Shown: positions 43,867 through 52,261, counted from the first letter of the stretch. The stretch: DNA of 64,000 nucleotides from Paenibacillus tritici (GCF_013204885.1 NZ_JABMKX010000003.1:62001-126000); one strand, 5' to 3'. Program-made: numbers and translations. The notes: generated from the sequence alone by a model not told the origin.

Positions 43867-45551
43867 GCCAGGCCTCCTCCGTTGTCCAATGATTTTTCAT
43901 CGACTGTCATGTCTACCTTCTCCAGAATGAAGACGAGCTCACGGCGGAAGCCGAACCAGTTCTTGTTCGTATGGCCTCCCAGCACCAGCCGCCCGCCTTC
44001 AACGATCAGCCAGATACGTCTATGCTGCCAATAGAAGCCGAGAATCAGCCCCAGCATAACAATTCCCGCACCGATCCAGACAAAAGGCATAGCCCGGTCC
44101 ACCCGCACATTGAGATAGGTCGTGGATTCCGAGAAATCAACATCACTCATGCTGCCGACCTCAAACTCCAGAAACCGCCCGCCGCCTCCAAGCTTGTCGT
44201 TGATGGCGTTCTGCTGGAATTGCTCCTTGTCTACCTGCTTCGGGAAATAGAAGTACTGTTGCCCCCCTGCCGGCAGTTCAGGCCCGCTTATAAGAAACAG
44301 AAACGCCGGAGCATTCGGATAAGGCGATTTGGATACCGGACGGCCTTCGTCATTCAATCCGAAATCCATATATTTCTCCTTAAGCTCAAGGGTATACGGT
44401 CCGGCCTTGAAGCTGCGCTCCGGGTTCTTCATATCCAGCTTGAACTTGCCATAGCTCTCTCCAGTCGCCTTATTCACCAGATCAGGCTGCACTGAACGCA
44501 GCACAGGCGTCAGATCATAGTCAAACTGATACGCTTTCAATCCTTTGTAGCTGAGCGGAGAATTCACCTGAATATCATGCCTGGCCACTTCTGCAAGCTG
44601 AGGCTCCTTGGAGGGGTCGCCGCAATCAGCAGTACATTCATAGAGAACCGCCTTCGTCTCGTAGAGCTTCGGGAGAACCTTCCTGTCCCGGAATTCTTCG
44701 GGCATCTCTTCTGCGGTATAGAATTCTGCGGTGAACTTCTCATTCTTTAGGTACAGGCTGGTATCCGGTATCCTCACCGTCTCTCCCTGCGGAAAGGCAA
44801 GATGCTGGTCCATATTCAGTCCGGGAAGTCCCCTTGCCAGCACTGCGAGTAAAAAAATAATCAGGCCAATATGTATTACATAAGGTCCCCAGCGGCTGAA
44901 ACGGTGTTTCTCGGCCAGTAAAGCGCCGCCATCCGTCCGGACGCGGTACCCTTTCTTCCTGAGCGGCTGCACTATTCGTGCCACCCATTCCTCCGGCTCC
45001 TGCTCAACCTCTGTACTCAGCGTCAGCTTTTGACGGGTCAGGAATTGGCGGTGCTTGCGGATCTTTTGCCGGGTTAAGGCCTTGTAGAGCGGAAGCACGC
45101 GGTCCAGGCTGCAAATGACCAGAGAAGCTCCGATCATAACAAGCAGCGTCACGAACCACCAGGATTCATAGGTATGCGAAAGGCCGAGTCTATAATATAT
45201 ATTCCCGGCTGTTCCATACTTTTCTTGATAATAGGTTGAAGCGTCAATATTCAGAAAGGTGCTCTCTTGCGGAAAAATCGTACCGAGCATCGCACCCAGC
45301 AGCGTCAGCACGATCAGGTAGATGGCTATTTTGACTGATGAAAAAAAGTTCCAGACCTTATCAATTACCCCTGGACTTACACGCTGGGAACGGCGGGCAA
45401 CCCCATCGTAGCGCATCTCCAGGTTCTCGGAGGAATTCCATTCCTTCTCATCCAGCGGCTTGCCGCAGGCTTCACAGAGAACAGTCCCAACAGGATTCTG
45501 ATGACCGCATTCGCATTTGGTGTTACTGATCAGCGGCACATGCTCCTTCAT
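43863..45551 (-). CDS. resB: Cytochrome c biogenesis protein ResB
   Basis: Partner of ResC in haem delivery. 562 residues. It begins with a small zinc-ribbon-like segment, CECGHQNPVGTVLCEACGK, absent from the minimal ResB core, then membrane segments near 70-95, 130-150 and 210-230, a large outer domain, and a last segment near 500. It overlaps resA by ATGA at one end and resC by ATGA at the other, so translation is coupled. Confidence 0.92.
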   Translation of the reverse strand: MKEHVPLISNTKCECGHQNPVGTVLCEACGKPLDEKEWNSSENLEMRYDGVARRSQRVSPGVIDKVWNFFSSVKIAIYLIVLTLLGAMLGTIFPQESTFLNIDASTYYQEKYGTAGNIYYRLGLSHTYESWWFVTLLVMIGASLVICSLDRVLPLYKALTRQKIRKHRQFLTRQKLTLSTEVEQEPEEWVARIVQPLRKKGYRVRTDGGALLAEKHRFSRWGPYVIHIGLIIFLLAVLARGLPGLNMDQHLAFPQGETVRIPDTSLYLKNEKFTAEFYTAEEMPEEFRDRKVLPKLYETKAVLYECTADCGDPSKEPQLAEVARHDIQVNSPLSYKGLKAYQFDYDLTPVLRSVQPDLVNKATGESYGKFKLDMKNPERSFKAGPYTLELKEKYMDFGLNDEGRPVSKSPYPNAPAFLFLISGPELPAGGQQYFYFPKQVDKEQFQQNAINDKLGGGGRFLEFEVGSMSDVDFSESTTYLNVRVDRAMPFVWIGAGIVMLGLILGFYWQHRRIWLIVEGGRLVLGGHTNKNWFGFRRELVFILEKVDMTVDEKSLDNGGGLA

Positions 45552-46072
45552 CGTCCCACCAGCTTTCCGATTTGCTCCTCAAGCGAACTCAGATCCAGCT
45601 GGCCGATATGAATATTGTCCACCTTGCCCTTCGTATTAATGAAGAAGGTGGTGGGCAGCGGCGAAATCCCGTAGCTGCGGACAGCATCACGATTCTTATC
45701 CATCACAACCGGAAAATCAATGTCCACGAGCTTCACGAAATTGTCCACTGTCATCTGATCCTCGCCTACATTAACGCCTAATACCACTACGCCCTGATCT
45801 TTCCACTTCTCCCATTGTGCCTGCAGGGCAGGCATTTCCTTCACGCAGGGAGCACACCAGGAACCCCAGAAGTTAAGCACCACTGACTTCCCTTTGTATT
45901 CCTCCAGCGTATGGGTCTTGCCGTCCAGTCCGAGCAGTTCAAAGTTTGGCGCTTTTCCGCCTTCCTTGGGTTTGCCGTCCCCCCCGAACACCGAGGAGCT
46001 GATCGCATAACCACCAAGCAGAACAATTAACAATAGTATCACGATTTGGATTGGCTTCCTGGCTTTGCCCAT
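45548..46072 (-). CDS. resA: Thiol-disulfide oxidoreductase ResA
   Basis: Keeps the CxxCH of apocytochrome c reduced for haem attachment. 174 residues from the ATG at 46072 with AAGGGGG upstream. N-terminal membrane anchor (about 9-26), thioredoxin fold with WCAPC (Cys73, Cys76), and the conserved cis-proline in PLPTTFF. First gene of resABCDE, with a promoter-like TATAAT at 46139. Confidence 0.95.
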   Translation of the reverse strand: MGKARKPIQIVILLLIVLLGGYAISSSVFGGDGKPKEGGKAPNFELLGLDGKTHTLEEYKGKSVVLNFWGSWCAPCVKEMPALQAQWEKWKDQGVVVLGVNVGEDQMTVDNFVKLVDIDFPVVMDKNRDAVRSYGISPLPTTFFINTKGKVDNIHIGQLDLSSLEEQIGKLVGR

Positions 46073-46138
46073 ACAAGGGTGCCCCCTTCTGTGACGCAAC
46101 TCATTACTTTAGTTGTCAGGTGTGAACATCCTATGAAC

Positions 46139-46144
46139 ATTATA
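46139..46144 (-). promoter_or_regulatory. -10 element for the res operon
   Basis: TATAAT about 67 bases before the resA start codon, without a good -35. TGTGACAATATTCG just upstream resembles the A/T-rich TTGTGAA-type sites bound by ResD, so activator dependence is plausible but not shown. Confidence 0.45.
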
Positions 46145-46184
46145 ACGAATATTGTCACAGTTTTAGGAGGGTTAATTGTGAACT

Positions 46185-46943
46185 TTATGTGTCTTTGCGT
46201 GTCTGATTGTCCCGCAGCATTCCGGCTTTGGCAATTTGCTGCAGATGATTGATCTCATCCTTGGTCAAATGGCGGTAGGAGCCGCGCTTAAGATTCTGGA
46301 GCATGATGTCTCCAAAAGAGATCCGCTTCAGACGGAGAACCGGATGCGACACCGCTTCAAACATCCGCCGGACCTGACGGTTGCGGCCTTCGTGAATGGT
46401 AATGCTGATAACCGCTTCCTTGTTGGCTTCATCAATATCCTTGTATTCGACCTCCGCCGGAGCGGTCATGCCGTCTTCCAGCTTAATGCCGGCCTTCAGC
46501 TTGTCCAGCGCTGTGCCGTGCGGCACACCCTTGACCGTGGCCAGATACGTCTTGGGCACATGATGCTTCGGATGCGTGAGCAGGTTGGCAAACTCACCGT
46601 CATTCGTCAGCAGCAGCAGCCCTTCCGTATCGTAATCCAGACGGCCTACAGGGTACACGCGCTCTGTAATGCCTTTCAGGTAATCCGTTACAACCTTGCG
46701 GCCCTTGTCATCCGAGGCGCTTGTAATTACGCCCTTGGGCTTGTTGAACATGATGTAGATCTTATTCTCGCCCCGGATCAGTCTGCCCGAGACTTTGATG
46801 ATATCTGTTGCGGGGTCCGCCTTCGTGCCAAGCGTAGTTACGAGTTCCCCGTTGACTTCCACTTTACCGGCCAAAATCATTTCTTCACATTTGCGTCTGG
46901 ACGCCACGCCTGCTTGCGCCAATATTTTCTGTAATCTTTCCAT
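46185..46943 (-). CDS. rluB: 23S rRNA pseudouridine synthase RluB
   Basis: Modifies a uridine of 23S rRNA helix 89. 252 residues. An N-terminal S4 RNA-binding domain (MERLQKILAQAGVASRRKCE) precedes the RsuA-type catalytic domain, where Asp in GRLDYDTEGLLLL is the catalytic residue. HEGRNRQVRRM is also a family mark. It sits between spm genes and resA as in B. subtilis. Confidence 0.95.
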   Translation of the reverse strand: MERLQKILAQAGVASRRKCEEMILAGKVEVNGELVTTLGTKADPATDIIKVSGRLIRGENKIYIMFNKPKGVITSASDDKGRKVVTDYLKGITERVYPVGRLDYDTEGLLLLTNDGEFANLLTHPKHHVPKTYLATVKGVPHGTALDKLKAGIKLEDGMTAPAEVEYKDIDEANKEAVISITIHEGRNRQVRRMFEAVSHPVLRLKRISFGDIMLQNLKRGSYRHLTKDEINHLQQIAKAGMLRDNQTRKDT

Positions 46944-46963
46944 TTTCGACTACTCACCTCAGG

Positions 46964-47308
46964 TTAATGATAACCATCGGAGGCATAAATCACAAGATCA
47001 TTCCACGGAAAAAATGCGCCGGGGCAAGTTTGGCTATGCGGCTCAACGACCAAAGGCGACATTTGATAACGTCCGGCCAGCTCCAGAATGAGTTTTCCTG
47101 CGGCAAATAACTGCTGCTGGCGTTCCGGCAGCTGCGGCATCTGGTCCGCCTCACCGTAGTTGCCTTCTAGACAAATATGAATATGCTCGGGGTCTGTCAG
47201 CAGCGGCGCAGCATAGACCGCCCCGCCTAGCCCGACCCAGAAGTCAAATCCTTTGCCGTTGATGGACGGACAGCGGGAATGATGCAGAATAAAGCCTTTG
47301 TATTCCAC
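46964..47308 (-). CDS. Amidase/peptidoglycan-recognition-like protein
   Basis: 114 residues from a GTG start after GGAGG. ILHHSRCPSINGKGFDF, HICLEGNYGE and the C-terminal PHSQTCPGAFFPWNDLV have the order and spacing of N-acetylmuramoyl-L-alanine amidase type 2 domains (first His, core strand, His-Cys zinc end). It is short and has no signal peptide or binding domain, so it may act in the cytoplasm or be a degenerate enzyme. It is not part of the Bacillus gene order here. Confidence 0.7.
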   Translation of the reverse strand: MEYKGFILHHSRCPSINGKGFDFWVGLGGAVYAAPLLTDPEHIHICLEGNYGEADQMPQLPERQQQLFAAGKLILELAGRYQMSPLVVEPHSQTCPGAFFPWNDLVIYASDGYH

Positions 47309-47431
47309 CCTTTGTCAGCCTCCCTCCGTTTGCTGAAATAGCATATGAAGGGAGGGGGCGGGCGGTGAGGAATGTTTGTTAAAATGTTTGGGGCGGCTGG
47401 GAGCCAAAGAAAGGGCGTTGACTAATCGTAA

Positions 47432-47567
47432 CTCCGAGGAATGTTTGGACTTCCGGCCGCTGTTGTCTGCAGATTTCCTGATTAGACCGCTGTAAGCGGT
47501 TGAAATCCGCAGACAAAGGCGGTCGCTGACGCTCCTACAGTTCCAAAATCCCTCTCCGTTCCTCCGT
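47432..47567. repeat. Dispersed palindromic repeat, family 1, copy B
   Basis: Same family as 11910-12072: ACTTCCGGCCGCTGTTGTC is identical and AAAGGCGGTCGCT follows. The stem here is GTCTGC/GCAGAC (47465-47470, 47509-47514) instead of GTCACC/GGTGAC in copy A; both arms changed together. Inner hairpin ACCGC-TGTAA-GCGGT. Non-coding. Confidence 0.85.
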
Positions 47568-47583
47568 CCACGCACGGGTAGAC

Positions 47584-47919
47584 CTAATCACAAACAGTCC
47601 TCACCTCCAGGTGGGGGTGAGGACTGTAGGGCAAGGGCAGGGACAAGGGCAAGCGGCTGCCGGGCAGCGCTTGGGAATGAGCACTACCTTTATCAGGTGC
47701 ATTAACACCCTTCATTTGCTCATCGGGCCGACTTTTCCTGAAATCAGGTGCATTAATACCCCTCATCTGCTCATCGGGCCGACTTTTGCTGGAATCAGGT
47801 GCATTAATACCCTTCATCTGCTCATCGGGCCGACTTTTGCTGGAATCAGGTGCATTAATACCCTTCATCTGCTCATCGGGCCGACTTTTGCTGGAATCAG
47901 GTGCATTAATACCCTTCAT
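47584..47919 (-). CDS. Tandem-repeat peptide ORF (111 aa), uncertain
   Basis: 111 codons starting ATG with AGGAGAG five bases upstream. The product is four near-identical 17-residue units, MKGINAPDSSKSRPDEQ, followed by a partial unit and a low-complexity Pro/Leu tail. Each repeat starts with its own Met. The stop lies next to a perfect 12-bp hairpin (47594-47627). No promoter is evident, and the surroundings are repeat-rich and non-syntenic. It may be a real repeat-peptide gene or a minisatellite that happens to stay open on both strands. Confidence 0.35.
   Translation of the reverse strand: MKGINAPDSSKSRPDEQMKGINAPDSSKSRPDEQMKGINAPDSSKSRPDEQMRGINAPDFRKSRPDEQMKGVNAPDKGSAHSQALPGSRLPLSLPLPYSPHPHLEVRTVCD
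47594..47627. other. Perfect 12-bp inverted repeat
   Basis: ACAGTCCTCACC and GGTGAGGACTGT with a ten-base loop, at the end of the tandem-repeat ORF. No T run, so it is not a standard terminator. Confidence 0.7.
47693..47919. repeat. 51-bp tandem repeat, four copies plus a partial
   Basis: Unit starts are at 47693, 47744, 47795, 47846 and 47897, exactly 51 bases apart. Copies two to four are almost identical; the first carries several changes (TTTCCTGAAA for TTTGCTGGAA). The length is a multiple of three, so open frames persist on both strands. Likely a variable-number repeat. Confidence 0.92.
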
Positions 47920-47944
47920 TTACTCTCTCCTGAAGGCCAACAAT

Positions 47945-48125
47945 TGGAAAAACGTATCTTAATTTATTGGTTTCGGGGAAATATGGTGAAGCAGGTGGAA
48001 AAAGAGCATTTAATTTATTCAATTTACCAGCTCCATAAAGAAATACGAATAATTAAGTGTTGTTTATACAACTGCTGTTGCAGCAACGTCCATTCGTTAA
48101 TCAGCAAGTGGAGGAATTCCAACTA
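47945..48125. repeat. Dispersed repeat, family 2, first copy
   Basis: About 180 bases that align without large gaps to 58540-58725. Shared words include GTATCTTA near the start, AGCAxGTGGAAAAAxAGCAT in the middle, and ATCAGCAAGTGGA followed by CCAACT at the end. Overall similarity looks like roughly 60 percent by eye. No coding frame with a ribosome binding site. Confidence 0.65.
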
Positions 48126-48154
48126 ATTTTCTTCACTTCACTTCACTTATCTAG

Positions 48155-48688
48155 CTACCCGAACACCAGCAGACATACAGCGATCGCCGCGATGAAGCCG
48201 ACAATATCCGAGAACAAGCCTACCTTAAGAGCATAACGGCCGTTACGGATGCCTACGGCGCCGAAATAGACGGTCAGTACATATAAGGTTGTATCTGTGC
48301 TGCCCTGTATAGTAGAAGCAATCATTCCGATCAGGGAGTCCGGGCCGTGGACGCGAATCAGGTCTGTGGTATAGGCAAGTGATCCAGTGCCCGTCAGCGG
48401 GCGCAAGAGACCGAGCGGAAGAACTTCAGACGGAATACCAAGCCCCTGCATCAGAGGGCTTACAAAGCCCATGAGGAAGTCCAGCGCACCCGAAGCGCGA
48501 AAGACACTGATCGCCACCAGCATACCGACCAGATGGGGGATAATGGAAATCGCCGTACCGAATCCGTCCTTCGCTCCTTCAACGAACGATTCATAGACCG
48601 GAACCTTGCGGGTGAAGGCATACAGCGGGATAAAGGTAACCATTACCGGGATTGCCCAGGCAGAGATAAGACTGATCAGTTGTAACAA
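48155..48688 (-). CDS. spmB: Spore maturation protein B
   Basis: Membrane protein with a nucleoside-transporter-like gate domain, needed with SpmA for proper dehydration of the spore core. 177 residues, about five hydrophobic segments; start TTG with GTGAGG upstream. VFRASGALDFLMGFVSPLMQ, RPLTGTGSLAYTTDLI and STDTTLYVLTVYFGAVG are typical. It lies seven bases after spmA. Confidence 0.94.
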   Translation of the reverse strand: MLQLISLISAWAIPVMVTFIPLYAFTRKVPVYESFVEGAKDGFGTAISIIPHLVGMLVAISVFRASGALDFLMGFVSPLMQGLGIPSEVLPLGLLRPLTGTGSLAYTTDLIRVHGPDSLIGMIASTIQGSTDTTLYVLTVYFGAVGIRNGRYALKVGLFSDIVGFIAAIAVCLLVFG

Positions 48689-48695
48689 GGACGCC

Positions 48696-49367
48696 TCACC
48701 CCTTCACAGAAGAATGCGGGAGCGCCCCGCTCCCGTTCGCTGCGGCCGTGCCGTTCCTTAGGTGCGGCGGCGGTCCGGGCGGCCTGCGCAGCAGAGTCAG
48801 GCGGCGGCACAGCCTGTCCGCCGCAACAGCGGCAAGGGTAGCCACCGCGGTCGCCGCTAGCGTGGTACCGACAATGGCCGCCGGGTCCGCCGATCCGTAA
48901 TTCAGCCGGATGGCAATCAGGGTCGCCGGAATCAGCGTGATGCTGGCGGTGTTCAGAGCGAGCAGCGTACACATGGCCGGCGTCGCGGTCTCTTTATCCG
49001 GATTAAGTGTCTGCAGCTCCTGCATCGCCTTAATCCCCATCGGTGTAGCCGCATTCCCGAGTCCGAGCAGGTTGGCGCTCATATTGGAGAGGATATAGCC
49101 GATGGCCGGATGGCCTTTGGGCACATCCGGGAATAGAAAGGATACTACCGGGCCCAGCACTCTGGCGATTTTTTTCAGCAGGTCGGCATCCTCCGCAATC
49201 CGCATGATTCCCAGCCAGAACACCAGCACGCTAATCAGCCCGAAGCTTACGGTAACTCCGCTCTTCGCACCGTCGAATACGGCGGCGGTGAATTCATTCA
49301 TCCGCCCGTTGACCGCTGCGAATACGAACCCGATCAGGATCATCCCCAGCCAGATTCCATTTAACAT
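48696..49367 (-). CDS. spmA: Spore maturation protein A
   Basis: Partner of SpmB in spore core dehydration. 223 residues with several membrane segments; GGGAGGGG before the ATG. FWLGIMRIAEDADLLKKIA, SNMSANLLGLGNAATPMGIK and TLLALNTASITLIP are conserved. The C-terminal 35 residues (RRPPGPPPHLRNG...) are an unusual basic, proline-rich tail beyond the normal end. Downstream of dacB, as in B. subtilis. Confidence 0.94.
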   Translation of the reverse strand: MLNGIWLGMILIGFVFAAVNGRMNEFTAAVFDGAKSGVTVSFGLISVLVFWLGIMRIAEDADLLKKIARVLGPVVSFLFPDVPKGHPAIGYILSNMSANLLGLGNAATPMGIKAMQELQTLNPDKETATPAMCTLLALNTASITLIPATLIAIRLNYGSADPAAIVGTTLAATAVATLAAVAADRLCRRLTLLRRPPGPPPHLRNGTAAANGSGALPHSSVKG

Positions 49368-49410
49368 ACCTATCCCCTCCCCCGGTTCATTCTGAATACT
49401 GTTTATCTGT

Positions 49411-50688
49411 CTATCCGTTATTTCCGCTCAGTAGCAAGGCTCGCAGCGCGCTGCCGAATGCCTGCAGCCAGTTGCCCGCCGGATAAGCCAAGGCACTGGC
49501 CGAACTGTATTTTTTCACATACGCCGAAGTTTCCGGCGGCAGCTGATCCGGGGTATACACCGGAACCCGGCCGATCTCCTTGCCGCCCAGCTGGAGGATA
49601 ATCACACCCTTTAGCCCGAAGTTAGTGCCGCCAGTATTGCCGCCCTTATTTACCCCGTCACCGCCGTTCGCTCCTGCATTACCGCGCGTATCTGTAGCCG
49701 CTCCGTTACCAGCTTGCGTACACGCTGCCCCATGCTCCCCGCTCAATACCAGCTTGTTGACAAGCCTTGCCTCTTCCCCTGCTCCGAGCGGATAAGCAAA
49801 GTCCTTGCCGGTCACCAGACTGTAGCCTTTGACGCCTTCTCCCCGCTCTACCAGCGTCTTCAGCGGATAATGGTTGAACCCGAAGTCCAGCAGCGAAGAA
49901 TGGTCATTCCAGTCGTTGCCGTCGTTCAGCGTAACGGCCACAAGCTGCTGCCCGTCACGTGTAGCGGAGCTGACCAGGCAGCGCAGCGCTTTTTTGGTAT
50001 ACCCCGTCTTCACCCCGTCTGCCCCTTCGTAGAGACGCAGCATTTTATTCTTGTTGCTCCACTTGTAGTCCCATTTCTCATAAGGATTGTCCGCCGTCTT
50101 CTCTTTGGTGGCTACAATCTCCTTGAACACCGGGTTATGCATCGCATACGCAGTCAGTACGGCCAGATCATTCGCGCTGGAATAATGGCCTTCGGCATCA
50201 AGCCCGTGCGGGTTGGCGAAATGGGTATTGGTCAAACTCAGCTCCTGTGCCTTGGCATTCATCAGATAGACGAATCCCTGCTCCGAGCCGCCGACATGCT
50301 CGGCAATGGCGGTTGCAGCATCGTTACCGGAGCGCAGCATCAGCCCGTACAGCATATCTTTCAGCGTCATTTCTTCGCCCAGCTTCAGATACAGCGAGGA
50401 GCCCTCCTTGGCAAAAGCATTTTTGCCAACCTTGACCTTTGACGTAATGTCGCCATTCTCTATTGCCACAAGTGCAGTCATTATTTTGGTCAGACTGGCA
50501 ATCAGCATAGGCTCATCCCCGCGGCTGCTGTAGAGGATTCTTCCGGATGCTACATCAATCAGCGCCGCCGCCCTGGCATGGGTAGAGATCGAAGTGTTCT
50601 CAGCCCGGATGGATGGCACCGGCACCAGCGCAAGCAGCAGCACGCACAATAGTAAGGACAGCAAAGATTTTCGGGTTAGTGTCTTCAT
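49411..50688 (-). CDS. dacB: D-alanyl-D-alanine carboxypeptidase (sporulation PBP5*-type)
   Basis: Trims pentapeptides and sets the low cross-linking of spore cortex. 425 residues from the ATG at 50688 with GGAGG six bases upstream. Signal peptide to about residue 29; catalytic Ser65 in SLTK, SGN at 120-122, KTG at 227-229, and a C-terminal PBP5-like domain. A Gly/Asn/Thr-rich segment (about 322-357) interrupts that domain. Order dacB-spmA-spmB and a sigma-E promoter support the cortex role. Confidence 0.93.
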   Translation of the reverse strand: MKTLTRKSLLSLLLCVLLLALVPVPSIRAENTSISTHARAAALIDVASGRILYSSRGDEPMLIASLTKIMTALVAIENGDITSKVKVGKNAFAKEGSSLYLKLGEEMTLKDMLYGLMLRSGNDAATAIAEHVGGSEQGFVYLMNAKAQELSLTNTHFANPHGLDAEGHYSSANDLAVLTAYAMHNPVFKEIVATKEKTADNPYEKWDYKWSNKNKMLRLYEGADGVKTGYTKKALRCLVSSATRDGQQLVAVTLNDGNDWNDHSSLLDFGFNHYPLKTLVERGEGVKGYSLVTGKDFAYPLGAGEEARLVNKLVLSGEHGAACTQAGNGAATDTRGNAGANGGDGVNKGGNTGGTNFGLKGVIILQLGGKEIGRVPVYTPDQLPPETSAYVKKYSSASALAYPAGNWLQAFGSALRALLLSGNNG

Positions 50689-50752
50689 GTTCATCCTCCG
50701 GCTTCTTATCCGTTCCTGGGGTAACGGTTCTTCAGTCTTGCCTGGTTGTACA

Positions 50753-50783
50753 AGTGTATGCGGGTCATGGGGCAGGTATGTCC
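50753..50783 (-). promoter_or_regulatory. Sigma-E promoter for dacB-spmA-spmB
   Basis: CATACACT (50753-50760) is a full match to the sigma-E -10 element. An upstream GACATACC with ATA 16 bases away fits the -35. It lies 65 bases before the dacB start. Sigma-E control of dacB is known in B. subtilis. Confidence 0.62.
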
Positions 50784-50799
50784 TATCCTCTATTTGCCC

Positions 50800-50836
50800 G
50801 AAAAAAAGGGATACCAACCTTGTAAGGTGATATCCC
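50800..50836 (-). terminator. Terminator after ytfJ
   Basis: GGGATAtcACCTT / AAGGTtgGTATCCC stem followed on the minus strand by TTTTTTT. Confidence 0.82.
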
Positions 50837-50881
50837 CAAATATTTATACTCTATGGTTGGTTGCCCGTGAGCGAGTACCGG

Positions 50882-51358
50882 TTAGTGGGTGGACGGCTCG
50901 GTCTCCACTACCGTTTTGGTCACTTTGGCGCTGTGCACCTCTGCCCCCGCAGGAATGCCGCTGGGCTGGAACATATTCTGGATTTTATCAATCAGGTTAG
51001 GAGTGGCATCAATAATTTTCTCGAACAGATGGGTTTGATTATCGAGCGGCACAATATGTACCCCTTCTCTGCCAACGACCAGAAATGCGATCGGACGAAT
51101 AGACACGCCGCCACCGCTACCGCCACCGAAAGGAAGCATTTTGACACCGGACCCGCTGCCGTTTACGCCTGGAGCATCGTCCTCCACTCTGTAGTCACTG
51201 CCGCCTGCAGCGAACCCGAACGCCACCTTGCTGATTGGCAGAATGACACTGCCATCCGGCGTTTCTACAGGATCTCCAACAATTGTATTCACATCAACCA
51301 TGCCTTTGATATTTTCCATTGCGGTCTGCATGAGACCTTGAATCGGATGATCTGACAT
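50882..51358 (-). CDS. ytfJ: GerW family sporulation protein YtfJ
   Basis: Spore protein family, forespore-expressed in Bacillus and linked to germination and lipase-like activity. 158 residues from the ATG at 51358, after GAGGAGGAG. MSDHPIQGLMQTAMENIKGM, GDPVETPDGSVILPISKVAF and a glycine-rich loop before VSIRPIAFLVV are the family signature. It follows ytfI closely; in Bacillus the same pair is adjacent. Confidence 0.93.
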   Translation of the reverse strand: MSDHPIQGLMQTAMENIKGMVDVNTIVGDPVETPDGSVILPISKVAFGFAAGGSDYRVEDDAPGVNGSGSGVKMLPFGGGSGGGVSIRPIAFLVVGREGVHIVPLDNQTHLFEKIIDATPNLIDKIQNMFQPSGIPAGAEVHSAKVTKTVVETEPSTH

Positions 51359-51438
51359 TGTTTTTCTCCTCCTCGTGTGTATATAAATGTACCTGCAGTA
51401 TTTATCTTGCCCACAATGGAATGGAGTATGTAGTTTTT

Positions 51439-52137
51439 TTATGAACGCTCCCGGCTCAGTAGTTTCTTCCACCGGCCCAAGCCGCCTTCTACCTTGGAGA
51501 CACGGCGCAGCAGTAGCAGCCCTGCATACATGGCATATCCGGCCGAAAGCTTGCCTGTGCATACCGCTTCCGTTGCAAACGAAGGCTCATCCCGAAATAC
51601 AGGTGCCACAAACATTCTCGGATTATGCAGCAGTCTGACGAAGCGCGATACCCAGCCGATCATCGTCCACTTGAGTCCCCAGAGTGCCCCTACCGCCGTT
51701 GCGGTTGCCGCAGCATCCCCCAGGGAGAAATCCGTTGACCAGTCCAGCTTGGTAATCTTCACATGGGATAAGGTGTCCTTCAGCCATTTTTTGAGTCCCC
51801 GGGTGGCTTGCAACGCGGTACGTATATTTTTCAACCATTCCGTTACAGATTCCTTATCAACCTGGCCTTCCTTGTCACTGTCCAGCTTCACCGGAGCAAT
51901 TCCGCTTTTTTCGACTTTGACCTTGATCCCCTGTTCGAGACTTTCAAATACCAGCGCGGGCACCTCATAATGAAATTTAACCAGTCCGAATACAGCCTTG
52001 ATGTCAAATTCGATACGGTCATCCTTGCCCAGCCTGCATAAACGGAAATGAAAATGGATCGATGACGCCAGAACCAGCAGTAACAGCAGAATCACAAGCA
52101 ACAGCAGGATTAATGGTATTCCCAGCCATAACGTCAC
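51439..52137 (-). CDS. ytfI: DUF2953 membrane protein, YtfI-like
   Basis: 232 residues from GTG at 52137, eight bases after GGAGG; a TTG in frame overlaps that site and is rejected. One N-terminal membrane segment (about 5-27), then a soluble part and a conserved core KITKLDWSTDFSLGDAAATA and GALWGLKWTMIG. Role unknown. Adjacent to ytfJ, so likely sporulation-related. The LRRVSKVEGG end fits the family. Confidence 0.85.
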   Translation of the reverse strand: MTLWLGIPLILLLLVILLLLLVLASSIHFHFRLCRLGKDDRIEFDIKAVFGLVKFHYEVPALVFESLEQGIKVKVEKSGIAPVKLDSDKEGQVDKESVTEWLKNIRTALQATRGLKKWLKDTLSHVKITKLDWSTDFSLGDAAATATAVGALWGLKWTMIGWVSRFVRLLHNPRMFVAPVFRDEPSFATEAVCTGKLSAGYAMYAGLLLLRRVSKVEGGLGRWKKLLSRERS

Positions 52138-52261
52138 AAGCTTAACCTCCAAGCAGCCTATAGAGTAATGTAATGTGGTGCCTCTGGATTAGTATGGCAA
52201 TTGTGGCTGGATAAAATTCGGCTATTTCGCAAACATCTCCAAGAAAGTATATCTGTCTCCC

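Noticed and set aside
47693..47919. Possible CRISPR array
   Set aside because: Units are directly adjacent with no unique spacers, and no cas genes are nearby.
47611..48126. 171-codon plus-strand frame through the 51-bp tandem repeat and family 2 repeat
   Set aside because: Open only because the unit is a multiple of three; no ribosome binding site, and it runs across two unrelated repeat types. The minus frame has the better start signal.
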